Of a stretch of DNA of 24,259 nucleotides, positions 15,779-23,817 are shown in pieces (within the stretch, counting starts at the first letter, position 1; each line of letters starts with the position of its first letter). Below the pieces are notes generated by a model. That model did not search any database. It was given only the letters and a program-made list of their open reading frames with translations, and was not told where the DNA came from. Made by a program: the position numbers and the translations under genes. Source of the DNA: a virus; IMG/VR virus record IMGVR_UViG_3300036395_000004, positions 1 through 24,259 of that record. One strand, written 5' to 3'.

Positions 15779-16219
15779 TTAGCTGCGTGTGTATTCGCCA
15801 GGAGCGATCGTGATCACGAGTTTGCTAGTGTCGGCGCTACTGCGATTGGCTTGAGCGACTTCTACACCAGTAACCAAACAACCAAATAAGTTGAAGCCTT
15901 CGCCAACGGGTCGTGGGTCATCACTGCTATCGACTGGAACAACTGAAAGTTTGATTTCTTGTTCGTTGTCGCGCAGTCGTTCATACGCTGCCAGGATGGG
16001 TCGGTGAACGCGCGGGTCAAACTCGACGGAAATCGTGACGTCTTCGATCTCGACCATCCCTGCGACCGTGTACATTCGTCGCCGCACACCGTCGGGATAT
16101 TTCGAGGTTTGCTTTTTCTCCTTGATGCCGCTGAACTCACTAAAGTAAGCGTCCGGGAGTGAAGGACTGCTCACTAGATAGTGACTCTGTGTGATCGGCT
16201 TTAATCGTCGTAGTGCCAT
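15779..16219 (-). CDS. Contractile tail tube protein
   Basis: The 146-residue protein sits directly after the sheath gene, as tail tube proteins do. It has the tube pattern: a polar start, then YFSEFSGIKEKKQTSKYPDG, then a beta-hairpin region (MYTVAGMVEIEDVTISVEFDPRVH) and a strand-rich end (LFGCLVTGVEVAQANRSS, LVITIAPGEY). These features match the inner tube of myoviruses and contractile injection systems, whose rings stack inside the sheath. The start at 16219 is an ATG; the spacing to the sheath stop is 31 bases. Confidence 0.85.
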   Translation of the reverse strand: MALRRLKPITQSHYLVSSPSLPDAYFSEFSGIKEKKQTSKYPDGVRRRMYTVAGMVEIEDVTISVEFDPRVHRPILAAYERLRDNEQEIKLSVVPVDSSDDPRPVGEGFNLFGCLVTGVEVAQANRSSADTSKLVITIAPGEYTRS

Positions 16220-16250
16220 GTTTGATTACCGGGTAAATTTGAAGAGGAGT

Positions 16251-17423
16251 CTAGTCAGAGAGGCGAGCAGTAAATGTACCTACCGGGACTCGAACCGTCC
16301 GACCAACAATCTTTTCGACTGGGGCTGAGGGAATGAGATAGGCATCGAATCGCAGGATTCCAGCTTCAGTATCAAGGGCGGGATTATTCGTTTCATCGCA
16401 CACGACTAGAAAGGAGTCGCCTGGGTTTACGCCAAACAATGCGCCCGATTGCCAGATTCGATAAAGCACTTCCTCGGCGGTGTCTTTGACTCGGCGGTAG
16501 ATGATGCCTCGACCTTCGTTGAGATCGAATAGCAAGATGTCGAATGCTTCTCGGAGTGTGCGTTTAACCACGTTAAAAGTGACGCGCTGGTTGATGAATC
16601 GGAAGTACTCATTGGTGGAACGAGTGCGAGCACCCCACACGACTAACTGACCGTTGGAATGCCGCTTCAGTAAGTTGATTCCGAGGGGGTTCGCCACATC
16701 TTGTTCAGAGCGAGTGTAGTATTTCGTAAGTCCTTTGACTCCTCGAATGGGGTAACGTAAACCCGCTGGAGCTTGAGCAAATCCTTGAGCCCGATATCGT
16801 CGGGTTGCGACACCCGCGACCACAGGTGAGGGCGGTAGCTCTTTATCCTCTTGAGTGATTACCCAAGGCGAATAGTAAGCGGTGTGTCCGGCGGCTGAGA
16901 CATAAGGAACGCCTTCAGTTTGCAGTTCGCCCGTGGTGTCGGTTGCCTTAGAACAATCTAGGAGGGCGATCCAATCGAAGTTCTCATCTTCTGCAATGTC
17001 GCGCATCTTACTGGCAACGGAAAGTTTATCCGACGCAGTGGTTAGACGCTCGAATGCTTGCGGTGCAAGTAGAAATCCCTGCGGCTGATCCTCATTAAAT
17101 GCAACCCCAAGCGTTGCGACAAATTCAGAGGCTACGGTGAGATTGGGAGCGGCGGCTGCGACTCGTGTAAAGTACAGGATGCCTTGTGGGTCGTTGTCGA
17201 AGTAAAGCTTGACGTAATCCGTTGAGAGCGATGCGCCGAATTGATTCGTAAAGTCAGTCGGGGATACAACTTGAGTCGGCGTGTTCACATCCCCAATCGT
17301 GGATGTACCGACCATATAAACGTGCCCGAAGGTGGCAATCTCAACGGGGATATAACCGTCCTGATCCTCTACGATGTAAACGCCGGGGCTGAGAAACTGC
17401 GAGAGCGAAATTGTAGTAGCCAT
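16251..17423 (-). CDS. Contractile tail sheath protein
   Basis: The 390-residue product begins with FLSPGVYIVEDQ (10-21), the typical N-terminal sheath motif, and continues with VEIATFGHVYMVGTSTIGDVN and a dF..qFG element (FTNQFGAS). The middle has the handshake region with PSPVVAGVATRRYRAQGFAQAPAG. The C-terminal part (FRFINQRVTFNVVKRTLREAF, then YLIPSAPVEKIVG and VPVG) is the conserved C-terminal sheath domain. It forms the contracting outer tube. Its presence defines the phage as a myovirus. Confidence 0.93.
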   Translation of the reverse strand: MATTISLSQFLSPGVYIVEDQDGYIPVEIATFGHVYMVGTSTIGDVNTPTQVVSPTDFTNQFGASLSTDYVKLYFDNDPQGILYFTRVAAAAPNLTVASEFVATLGVAFNEDQPQGFLLAPQAFERLTTASDKLSVASKMRDIAEDENFDWIALLDCSKATDTTGELQTEGVPYVSAAGHTAYYSPWVITQEDKELPPSPVVAGVATRRYRAQGFAQAPAGLRYPIRGVKGLTKYYTRSEQDVANPLGINLLKRHSNGQLVVWGARTRSTNEYFRFINQRVTFNVVKRTLREAFDILLFDLNEGRGIIYRRVKDTAEEVLYRIWQSGALFGVNPGDSFLVVCDETNNPALDTEAGILRFDAYLIPSAPVEKIVGRTVRVPVGTFTARLSD

Positions 17424-17444
17424 AAATTTGAACTGATAAAAGTA

Positions 17445-18050
17445 TTAGCTGTCGAGGAAGCTTTGCTGAGGATTACCGAGCGTGTCTGACTTCGAGCGCC
17501 AGATACCGACCTGGACTGTCATGGAGTCAGGTAAAGGTATTTCAACGTCTCCAGGCTGGAGGTCAGGGACAGGTTCAGAATCGAAAATCGTTTCTACCTG
17601 TAGCTCAAAGAAAGTCGTGACTAACCAGTCAGAACTGGTGTCATCGATTCGGGAGACTACGATCGGGGACTCAACAATGTCAGTGATGGCGACAGAGAGA
17701 ATGTCATCATCGAGCACCGCACCGTTGATCAACCACTCTGTTGTGACTGACATATAGAGCGCCGTGATTTGAGTTAGCGGCAGTTCGTTGTACTGTAATC
17801 GACTGCTAAATCGATACTGCACAGCAAAGGGCAACACGAGCGAAATCACCTGCTGCCCGATCGAAACTGCACTATTGGTCTCTGGGACAAAGAGATCCTT
17901 TACGGGAGCTTGAAAGGCTACAGTCGAGGGATAAGCTTTATTCTCGATGACCGTTGTGAGTGTTCGAGGGGGGTCAGAACTCCAGGCATCGATCCGAATC
18001 TGACGACTCATCCATAGGCGAAGGAGGTTCGATAGTTCTGAGAAACGCAA
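17445..18050 (-). CDS. Probable tail terminator/neck protein
   Basis: The 201-residue product lies directly before the sheath, the place of the tail terminator in myovirus modules. The start is a TTG at 18050, supported by AGGAGG seven bases upstream (18058-18063); the next ATG, at 18011, has no such site. The protein is strand-rich with regular hydrophobic patches (QYRFSSRLQYNELPLTQITALYMSVTTEWLI) and an acidic linker (EPVPDLQPGDVEI). I do not recognise a family, so the function is from position only. Confidence 0.5.
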   Translation of the reverse strand: MRFSELSNLLRLWMSRQIRIDAWSSDPPRTLTTVIENKAYPSTVAFQAPVKDLFVPETNSAVSIGQQVISLVLPFAVQYRFSSRLQYNELPLTQITALYMSVTTEWLINGAVLDDDILSVAITDIVESPIVVSRIDDTSSDWLVTTFFELQVETIFDSEPVPDLQPGDVEIPLPDSMTVQVGIWRSKSDTLGNPQQSFLDS

Positions 18051-18052
18051 AA

Positions 18053-18475
18053 CTATTCCTCCTCTATGGGTAAGTGGCCTGAAAAGCGAGAATCAAAAGG
18101 GGCGCGGAGAATGGCACTGTAAGTTGTCGTACCTGGGATTAACTGAATGAGTCGATAGCCGCGCACTCCATTCACTTCCCAATCCCCGTTCAGCAAATCC
18201 GCTTCGGTGTAAAGTCTCACTAAGTCTGTGATCAGTAAGTCGCGCTCACTTACCACCACATCAGCACTAAAGACCGATCCGACTAAGCGAGTGGGTACAG
18301 GTTGGACTTTCGGATTGGGTTCAATCTTAAAGACCGTCTCAATCGGTGTGATCGAACCATTGGGAAAGTTTTGCTGAATGACGCGGATCGAGTGCTGATA
18401 TTGGGGTACACCAAATTGCCGGGGTAACTCCAGCAGTTTCGATTGCAGCGTCGTTAAGCGTTGAACTAAACTCAT
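18053..18475 (-). CDS. Unknown neck or head-closure protein
   Basis: The 140-residue product has a helical start (VQRLTTLQSKLLELPRQFGV) and then strands (TRLVGSVFSADVVVSERDLLI, then LIQLIPGTTTYSAILRAPF). It overlaps the preceding gene by ATGA. In myovirus operons such a gene between capsid and sheath usually encodes a connector or closure protein, but I see no family signature. Confidence 0.5.
   Translation of the reverse strand: MSLVQRLTTLQSKLLELPRQFGVPQYQHSIRVIQQNFPNGSITPIETVFKIEPNPKVQPVPTRLVGSVFSADVVVSERDLLITDLVRLYTEADLLNGDWEVNGVRGYRLIQLIPGTTTYSAILRAPFDSRFSGHLPIEEE
18058..18063 (-). promoter_or_regulatory. Ribosome binding site for the TTG start at 18050
   Basis: AGGAGG on the minus strand lies seven bases before the TTG and makes this non-ATG start credible. 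Confidence 0.75.
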
Positions 18476-18858
18476 CTCGTCATTCTCCCGAAGCCGCGAC
18501 CGCTGGATGCTCTCGAACGAATCGCACCGCCAAGCTCCGACTGAAGTTCGTTTTGCAATTCTTGCTGGAACAACGTGGTCGCTGTTTGTAAGCCCGCCGC
18601 CGCTGCAAGCATGGGTGAAATGTATTTCGTCCCACGCTCCTGATAGACGGTATAAGGAACTTGGTTACTGATGGCGAGTGAGAGTGAGTGAGTGCCATTT
18701 GTGATTTCGGTTCTCCAACCCGCCCGCATTTTCCCGGTGCGAACACGAGAGCGATCGCGAGTGACCCTGAGTGCCCGGTCTTTAGTCCGATTCGCAGCGT
18801 TGAGAAAGGCACGACGCGGCGATCCGGTAAATACCTTTCCAGTTAGTTTGACCGTCAT
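18472..18858 (-). CDS. HK97 gp10-like neck/tail completion protein
   Basis: The 128-residue protein has the gp10 family core: SRVRTGKMRAGWRTEI near 37-52, then SLAISNQVPYTVYQERGTKYISP (78-100), where PYxxYxExGT is the family mark, followed by a helical end rich in Gln and Glu (FQQELQNELQSEL) and a basic tail (SGRGFGRMTR). Such proteins complete the connector below the portal. It overlaps the next gene by four bases and lies three bases after the previous stop. Confidence 0.75.
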   Translation of the reverse strand: MTVKLTGKVFTGSPRRAFLNAANRTKDRALRVTRDRSRVRTGKMRAGWRTEITNGTHSLSLAISNQVPYTVYQERGTKYISPMLAAAAGLQTATTLFQQELQNELQSELGGAIRSRASSGRGFGRMTR

Positions 18859-18861
18859 AGG

Positions 18862-19236
18862 CTACCAGTAGCTCACACTAGAATTTGAACTAGAGCGGGG
18901 CGCGGAGCCTTTGAACTGATCAAACTTCAAAGGGAGTCCGGTGAGGGCTTCGAGTTGTCTTAGCAGGCGCGAACCTTCACTCTTCAGGTGACGGACGTGC
19001 TGGACGTAATCGATTTTGATGCCCCCGACCTCGACCGCCATTGAATCCGTCCGCGCCGCACTCAGTAACCCATTCAGACTTTCAATCGCATCTAGAAGTA
19101 ACCCAATCTCTTCGACTAAGGCTGGGCGACTCTCCAGTGGCGAAAGATATTGAGTTAGCTGGGGCTCTAGAAGGATTGGCGTAAGACCGTATCCCAAAGT
19201 CCGCAGGAGACGGTCGCGTTGCTCATCTAACAACAT
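18862..19236 (-). CDS. Unknown protein following capsid, possible head-tail adaptor
   Basis: The 124-residue helical protein (LDEQRDRLLRTLGYGL, then LVEEIGLLLDAIESLNGLLSAA and a tail EALTGLPLKFDQFKG) follows the capsid by 12 bases and precedes the gp10-like gene by three. This is the place of a head-tail adaptor, but no motif confirms it. The C-terminus is Ser-rich. Confidence 0.45.
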   Translation of the reverse strand: MLLDEQRDRLLRTLGYGLTPILLEPQLTQYLSPLESRPALVEEIGLLLDAIESLNGLLSAARTDSMAVEVGGIKIDYVQHVRHLKSEGSRLLRQLEALTGLPLKFDQFKGSAPRSSSNSSVSYW

Positions 19237-19248
19237 GGCTTATTCTAG

Positions 19249-20271
19249 TTACTGGACTCTGAGCAAAGCACACGCACTCTTGCGATTCTGCAACTGGAAC
19301 TGAGCTTGCACCGAGAGAATCATATCGATCGCATGAGGGTTCGTTTGCGGCATTCTGGTGAGTAGGATGTTTAACCCTTGAGCATTGACCACTTGAGAAT
19401 CGCCACCCGGCATCGTGCTCAATGCGGGGGCAAGTGCATAGGTGTGCAGGTATAAGTCGCTCGTGTTCAGGAAGTAAATGGAGCGGTCTGGGGTGTAAAT
19501 GCTCTTATGCACTTCACGATCTTTATAGGTCAAGCCTGTGAAGGACAAGTCAAACGAACCCCCCATGCGGTTAACGGCTAGGCGCGTCTCGAAGATTTTT
19601 TCCATCGCGTCGGCTAAGTCAAAGGTCGTCAACACATAATCGAAGTTGCCGCCGAGTTTGCCTTGTCCCGTCGTCGCCGCCCGTAGAAGGTCAGTCGTGA
19701 GCGGTCTGTTTGCCCCTGCTGTTTCGTTGTGTGATGTCCACCCTGGAAACGCAGCTCCATCAATCTCTGCATATCGATTGGTAGCGGGCGGGCCTGTAAC
19801 TGCATTCGACATTGCTCGGTTCAGACCAACGATTCCATGACTCGCATTCGAGCCATCGCCGGTATAAAGCAGAGTCTCCAACTGCTTCATCAATGCGTCC
19901 ATACCCGCTTCAAGCTTGCCCCGATACAAGTTCCGCAGTGCTTGAGGTGCAATTCGCAAAGCTTGCGTTGCTTGGGTCAAGTCGATTGAGAATTTGTGTT
20001 CTAAGACGCGAGAACCGATCGGCAAGGAAGCTTGTAAGTTGGTATCGGTGGTGCTGGTTTGGTTCGGCGTTTCAGAAGTGGCGCGACCGTAAGTGTTTCC
20101 AGTTCCGACCGACACGGGCCAGTGAATCGCGGTCTGGTAAGCGTCACGCTTTTGAACTCTATTCAGTAGCGGATACTCTTTGATTTTGGTTTCAGCAATC
20201 CCCGATTGGATTTCTGAGCGCAACAAGTCTAACGGGGCAAGCGTTTCGGTAGAGAAAATTAATTCAGGCAT
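19249..20271 (-). CDS. Major capsid protein
   Basis: The 340-residue product lies after a scaffold-like gene and before the neck genes. It has a strand-rich E-loop-like region (HWPVSVGTGNTYGRATSETP), then a spine helix (QALRNLYRGKLEAGMDALMKQLETLLYTGDG), a hallmark of HK97-fold coat proteins, followed by HGIVGLNRAM, typical of the A-domain. The middle (FDYVLTTFDLADAMEKIFETRL) fits a fold core. No Cys-linked or protease site can be seen. The ATG at 20271 is poorly placed for ribosome binding, because the nearest AAGGAGG (20303-20309) is 31 bases upstream. Confidence 0.85.
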   Translation of the reverse strand: MPELIFSTETLAPLDLLRSEIQSGIAETKIKEYPLLNRVQKRDAYQTAIHWPVSVGTGNTYGRATSETPNQTSTTDTNLQASLPIGSRVLEHKFSIDLTQATQALRIAPQALRNLYRGKLEAGMDALMKQLETLLYTGDGSNASHGIVGLNRAMSNAVTGPPATNRYAEIDGAAFPGWTSHNETAGANRPLTTDLLRAATTGQGKLGGNFDYVLTTFDLADAMEKIFETRLAVNRMGGSFDLSFTGLTYKDREVHKSIYTPDRSIYFLNTSDLYLHTYALAPALSTMPGGDSQVVNAQGLNILLTRMPQTNPHAIDMILSVQAQFQLQNRKSACALLRVQ

Positions 20272-20362
20272 ATTGACGTAATCTTGTGTTGAATAGTGAG
20301 TTCCTCCTTGTGTGAGGTGTCCGGGGATTTACGAGCTTTCCGGTAGCTCAGTTTGCAAGAAG

Positions 20363-20965
20363 CTAGGCGTACATCTGGGCTTGCAGCGCGGCGTATTGTT
20401 CATCGAGTGAAAGTTCTTTGCCGCCGCTCGAAGGAGTTGGCTTGGCGGATGAAGCGGAACCTGAACCGGATGTCGGGCTGGGCGGGATGAAGATCTTTCC
20501 TTCTTCTGAGGCGAGATAGTCCGTGAAGGTTTGAGCCAAAGGTTTAACAGAATCGCCGCCGAGGTCAACATACCAATCAGTGTTTTCCTGCCTCAACTTG
20601 TCACCGTACTCGGTGGTGAATAGTTTGAGTAAAGTTCCTTTGTGTTGGGTGGGGGAACCTGCGACCAGTTGAGCGATCGCGGCATTGCGGGCTGATGCGA
20701 ATGCCTGCTTGTCTTTCTCACTCAGTTGCGTGGTCAAGTCACTGATCTGTTGCTGTAGCGCTTTGAGGGAGAGGCGAGGGGTCGCTTCACCACTTTCATC
20801 AAGGTCAGCGGGCGATTCAGGGGGTTGTTTCTCTGAGATCTTTTTGATGTCTCTTTGAAGCGCCGCCGCCAAGCCTTTATTTTTGTGATCGACTTCAGCG
20901 AGTAATGTGGTCTTTACTTCTTCAAAGCACGTTGCGAAAAGAGTCTTAACTTCTTCTTCTGTCAT
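20363..20965 (-). CDS. Scaffold-like protein between portal and capsid
   Basis: The 200-residue protein has the composition of a capsid scaffold: acidic and helical with coiled-coil stretches (TEEEVKTLFATCFEEVKTTLL; SLKALQQQISDLTTQLSEKDKQAF), a flexible Pro/Ser/Gly linker near 163-183, and a short C-terminal helix (SLDEQYAALQAQMYA) as used for coat binding. It lies directly upstream of the capsid. No serine protease motif is seen, so it is probably not a combined protease-scaffold. The 91 bases to the capsid hold no gene. Confidence 0.75.
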   Translation of the reverse strand: MTEEEVKTLFATCFEEVKTTLLAEVDHKNKGLAAALQRDIKKISEKQPPESPADLDESGEATPRLSLKALQQQISDLTTQLSEKDKQAFASARNAAIAQLVAGSPTQHKGTLLKLFTTEYGDKLRQENTDWYVDLGGDSVKPLAQTFTDYLASEEGKIFIPPSPTSGSGSASSAKPTPSSGGKELSLDEQYAALQAQMYA

Positions 20966-21037
20966 GGGGATTAATTCCGATGTGGGATATCTGCTAGGGA
21001 TTGCTTGCAGTAGAGCTATCTGGATTCATTCCAGTGG

Positions 21038-22555
21038 TTAATCATCGTCGTCCGGTTCTTCATTTGTTGAAGGCAGGGCGGGCGATGATTGAGGTTCGGG
21101 TAAGGTAAGTGACTGAACTTCAGACTGAATCGCAGCGAGTTCTTCAGCGGAGGCGTTCGGGGCCAGTGAGACATTAAGTTGGGCGCAGAAGAGTTTGAAT
21201 GCTGTAGCTGTGAGGAAGGGTTTCACTTTTTGAAGCGCTTCAGCTTGAAGTAACAGATCATCTACGTTGTCGAGATCGAATGAGTTAAATCCAGAGGCAG
21301 AAATGCTATCTGAGCGGTATCCACTGATGCGGGCGGCGAGTTGTAAAATGTCTTGCCAGGTTGAGAGCAGCCGCTTACCGAATTGCCGCAGCAACATTTC
21401 TTCTTTGTACTTATCAACCTTCTTCGAGATTCCTGATTGTTGCACCGCATCCTTAGATGAGGAGCTATAGCCAATAGAGACAATCGAGTTGATTTCTTCC
21501 TCTAACTGTTTCAGTAAATCCGAGAGAACAGTCAGTGCCGCACCCGACATCTCTTCAAAACTGAACTTGCCCTTCATCACATAGGCATTGCCCGTCGCAA
21601 TTGTGTCCCCGTCCACATCCGCAATCGAATCGATCGGAGTGACGAAGGGTTCAAAGGTGCGCTGGACATAAGCCGTCACGCTCGCCCCGTCATATAAACA
21701 GTTATCTAAAGTGATATGTTCTAAGCACTTAAAGATCACTTGATTCCCCAGCCATAAGTCAGAAGGGACTTCAAGCTTAATCACGGGGAAGCTAGGGTAC
21801 TGGTGCTGAATGGGTCGAGCGAGTGGAATAGTTGTCTCGCTATCTACGAATCTCTCTTCACCCTTCTCGTCGTAAACCGCAAGGATGCGATCGCCGTCGA
21901 GTTTGACATCCGCTTCGTAAGTGGCGATTTCGTCCTGAGTGATATAAGTCCAAACGATGTGGTCTTTGGGTTGCTCGAAGACGGAGGCGCGGCGTTGACT
22001 CAGTTGCCGGACTTTTAGAAACGTCATTTGATTGAGAGCGTCAAAGCCCTCGTCATACACTTCTAGGGCAGAGTAGGTCGTCAGATAAGCCCGCAAGTTG
22101 AGTGCTTCTTCCTCTGCCTTATTTCGAGGTTTGATCGGACTATACGGTTTGTCAACGTGAGTGTAGACTGCGCCGAATAAGAGAACTTGTCGAAACAAAT
22201 GGGCGAGATACTCAGGCTCAGGAGTGCCCCTGCGATCTACATCTTCTCGAAAGAGTTGCCAAAAAGAGTCATCGGTCAAACCAGAGACTTGAAATGTACC
22301 CGCCGCGAGTTTATTCACTTGCTGTTGAATTGAACTCCCCAGCAGATTTCGATAGGTGAATTTCGCTAACCGAAGCTTATAGAGTGCAGGCGGCTCGTCC
22401 GGGCGTTTCGGCAGGTAGTCTTGCTTATGGACTTCAATGACATGACCCCCTTCAAACAAATGTTGAATCCGCTGCCACGTCAGCTCTTTTGACTGATACT
22501 CATTACTCTTTGCCTCTAAGCTATGCAGCAGGACTTTATCTGGAGCGCTACTCAA
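21038..22555 (-). CDS. Portal protein
   Basis: The 505-residue product follows the terminase in the usual order. The start is a TTG that overlaps the terminase stop (TTGA); AGGAGG seven bases upstream supports it, and no ATG lies near. The features fit portal families of the DUF4055/SPP1 kind: PDEPPALYKLRLAKFTYRNLLGSSIQQQVNKLAAGTF (50-86), FRQVLLFGAVYTHVDKPYSP, then long helices near the C-terminus (LKQLEEEINSIVSIGYSSSS) and an acidic tail ending PDDDD. The dodecameric portal forms the vertex for packaging and the neck. The exact family was not verified. Confidence 0.82.
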   Translation of the reverse strand: MSSAPDKVLLHSLEAKSNEYQSKELTWQRIQHLFEGGHVIEVHKQDYLPKRPDEPPALYKLRLAKFTYRNLLGSSIQQQVNKLAAGTFQVSGLTDDSFWQLFREDVDRRGTPEPEYLAHLFRQVLLFGAVYTHVDKPYSPIKPRNKAEEEALNLRAYLTTYSALEVYDEGFDALNQMTFLKVRQLSQRRASVFEQPKDHIVWTYITQDEIATYEADVKLDGDRILAVYDEKGEERFVDSETTIPLARPIQHQYPSFPVIKLEVPSDLWLGNQVIFKCLEHITLDNCLYDGASVTAYVQRTFEPFVTPIDSIADVDGDTIATGNAYVMKGKFSFEEMSGAALTVLSDLLKQLEEEINSIVSIGYSSSSKDAVQQSGISKKVDKYKEEMLLRQFGKRLLSTWQDILQLAARISGYRSDSISASGFNSFDLDNVDDLLLQAEALQKVKPFLTATAFKLFCAQLNVSLAPNASAEELAAIQSEVQSLTLPEPQSSPALPSTNEEPDDDD

Positions 22556-23817
22556 GCTGCTTCCTCCTCTCTCGCCAAAATGTTGTCGTGTAGCTCTAAG
22601 CGACCGAGCGCGTACATCGTTGCGAAGATGCTGTGGTCGGTTTGTCCTTCAGCGGGCTGATCGAGGTAATTCCCCAACTTATCTTGAGCGCGGCAGAACG
22701 ATTGGAACTCGCTAATCGTCTTCGTTAACTTGGCGTTGATGAAGAATCGATCTTGCTTAAAGAGCGAGTTGACAATATCAATCCGCGCCATCACACCCGG
22801 TTTACTCCGCTTAATCAGAGTGGTGAGTTTGAGCGCGGGTAGGTTGTGTTTATTCCCATAGCGCCGCAGTGACAAAACGATGTCGCCCCGGTCATCAGGG
22901 CAGAAGACCTTATAGGCGTTGTACTGTTGAGCAAATCGACAGACTTGAGCGATCAATTCGTCAATCGTCACGGATATGCCCGGATGAGGGTTTTCCCAAA
23001 CATCGAGCAGGAAATACTTTTGGTGTTTCAATCCGATGACGGTAATCGCGGGATTTTGAGAGCCGGGGTCAATCGCGACAAAGGTGCGATCGTACGGGTT
23101 CCCAGTTGAAATAATATGAGTGTCATTGAAGCAGTCGAATAGCTGACCTTCAAACACTAAGAAGTCTGCCATCAGTTCTTGTTGGAAGGTGCGAGGAGGT
23201 AAGTCCCGCCGCGCCCGCTCAATAAAGCTCTTGGGTAAAAGTGGATTATCTAAAGCGCTGAAGTGATGGTATGACCAGTCCGGTAGGGTCAAGGCATTCT
23301 GACGCAGCATTGTATAAAGCCAGTGCGTCCGCCCTTTCGGTGTGCCGATCGCTAAACACTTCGAGTTAGGGGTATCTAAGAGAGCCGGGTAAATTGCATC
23401 TGTCCAAGAGTGCTGCTTGAAGTCTTGAATTTCATCTAGCCCCGCGAAATAGATCTTTAACCCCCGCAGCCCATCTCCCTCTGAGTCGTTCGCCCCTCTC
23501 AATAAGATAGAAGGTCGGTTGTAGATGTCGATTCTAAAGTTCGATTTATCGATGTTCTTAACGTAAGGCTGTCCTTCTAATAAAGAGAGCAGCGGTTGCC
23601 AGTGAATTTGTCTGGCTTGTTTGAATGAAGGACAACACAAGAGGACAACAGGCGGCGAGGCGGGGTCGATGACTTGATCAAAGCTGAGACTCCGGTAGAT
23701 GACTTCGGTTAAAAGGAGTCGTGATTTTCCCCAGCGGCGCGAAGCGACTAATAACCGGATAAAGGACTTGTCAGCAAAAACAATATGCTGGTTCACGTGG
23801 AGATTAAGGTTCGTCAT
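22552..23817 (-). CDS. terL: Terminase large subunit
   Basis: I use the ATG at 23817 (421 residues); the frame is open back to a TTG at 23850, but that start has no ribosome binding site. The ATPase has a Walker A variant ASRRWGKS at 25-32, Walker B IYFAGLDE at 122-129 and the coupling motif AIGTP at 156-160. The nuclease has Asp250 (IDPGS), an acidic pair in CPDD (Asp308) and Asp394 (TDHSIFA), the RNase-H-like triad. It cuts and pumps DNA into the head. It overlaps the small subunit by 14 bases and the portal start by four. Confidence 0.92.
   Translation of the reverse strand: MTNLNLHVNQHIVFADKSFIRLLVASRRWGKSRLLLTEVIYRSLSFDQVIDPASPPVVLLCCPSFKQARQIHWQPLLSLLEGQPYVKNIDKSNFRIDIYNRPSILLRGANDSEGDGLRGLKIYFAGLDEIQDFKQHSWTDAIYPALLDTPNSKCLAIGTPKGRTHWLYTMLRQNALTLPDWSYHHFSALDNPLLPKSFIERARRDLPPRTFQQELMADFLVFEGQLFDCFNDTHIISTGNPYDRTFVAIDPGSQNPAITVIGLKHQKYFLLDVWENPHPGISVTIDELIAQVCRFAQQYNAYKVFCPDDRGDIVLSLRRYGNKHNLPALKLTTLIKRSKPGVMARIDIVNSLFKQDRFFINAKLTKTISEFQSFCRAQDKLGNYLDQPAEGQTDHSIFATMYALGRLELHDNILAREEEAA
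22563..22568 (-). promoter_or_regulatory. Ribosome binding site for the TTG start of the portal gene
   Basis: AGGAGG on the minus strand lies seven bases before the TTG at 22555, inside the end of the terminase gene. Confidence 0.75.

Noticed and set aside
9893-17423. The sheath, tube and CIS-tube-like genes as a cyanobacterial contractile injection system or tailocin
   Set aside because: Terminase, portal, scaffold and capsid genes are contiguous on the same strand, there is no AAA+ ATPase of the injection-system type, and a tape measure of ordinary phage form is present.
20320-20345. Short inverted repeat GAGCT/AGCTC in the scaffold-capsid gap as a terminator
   Set aside because: Five-pair stem without a T-run; a strong stop before the capsid gene would make no sense in a late operon.
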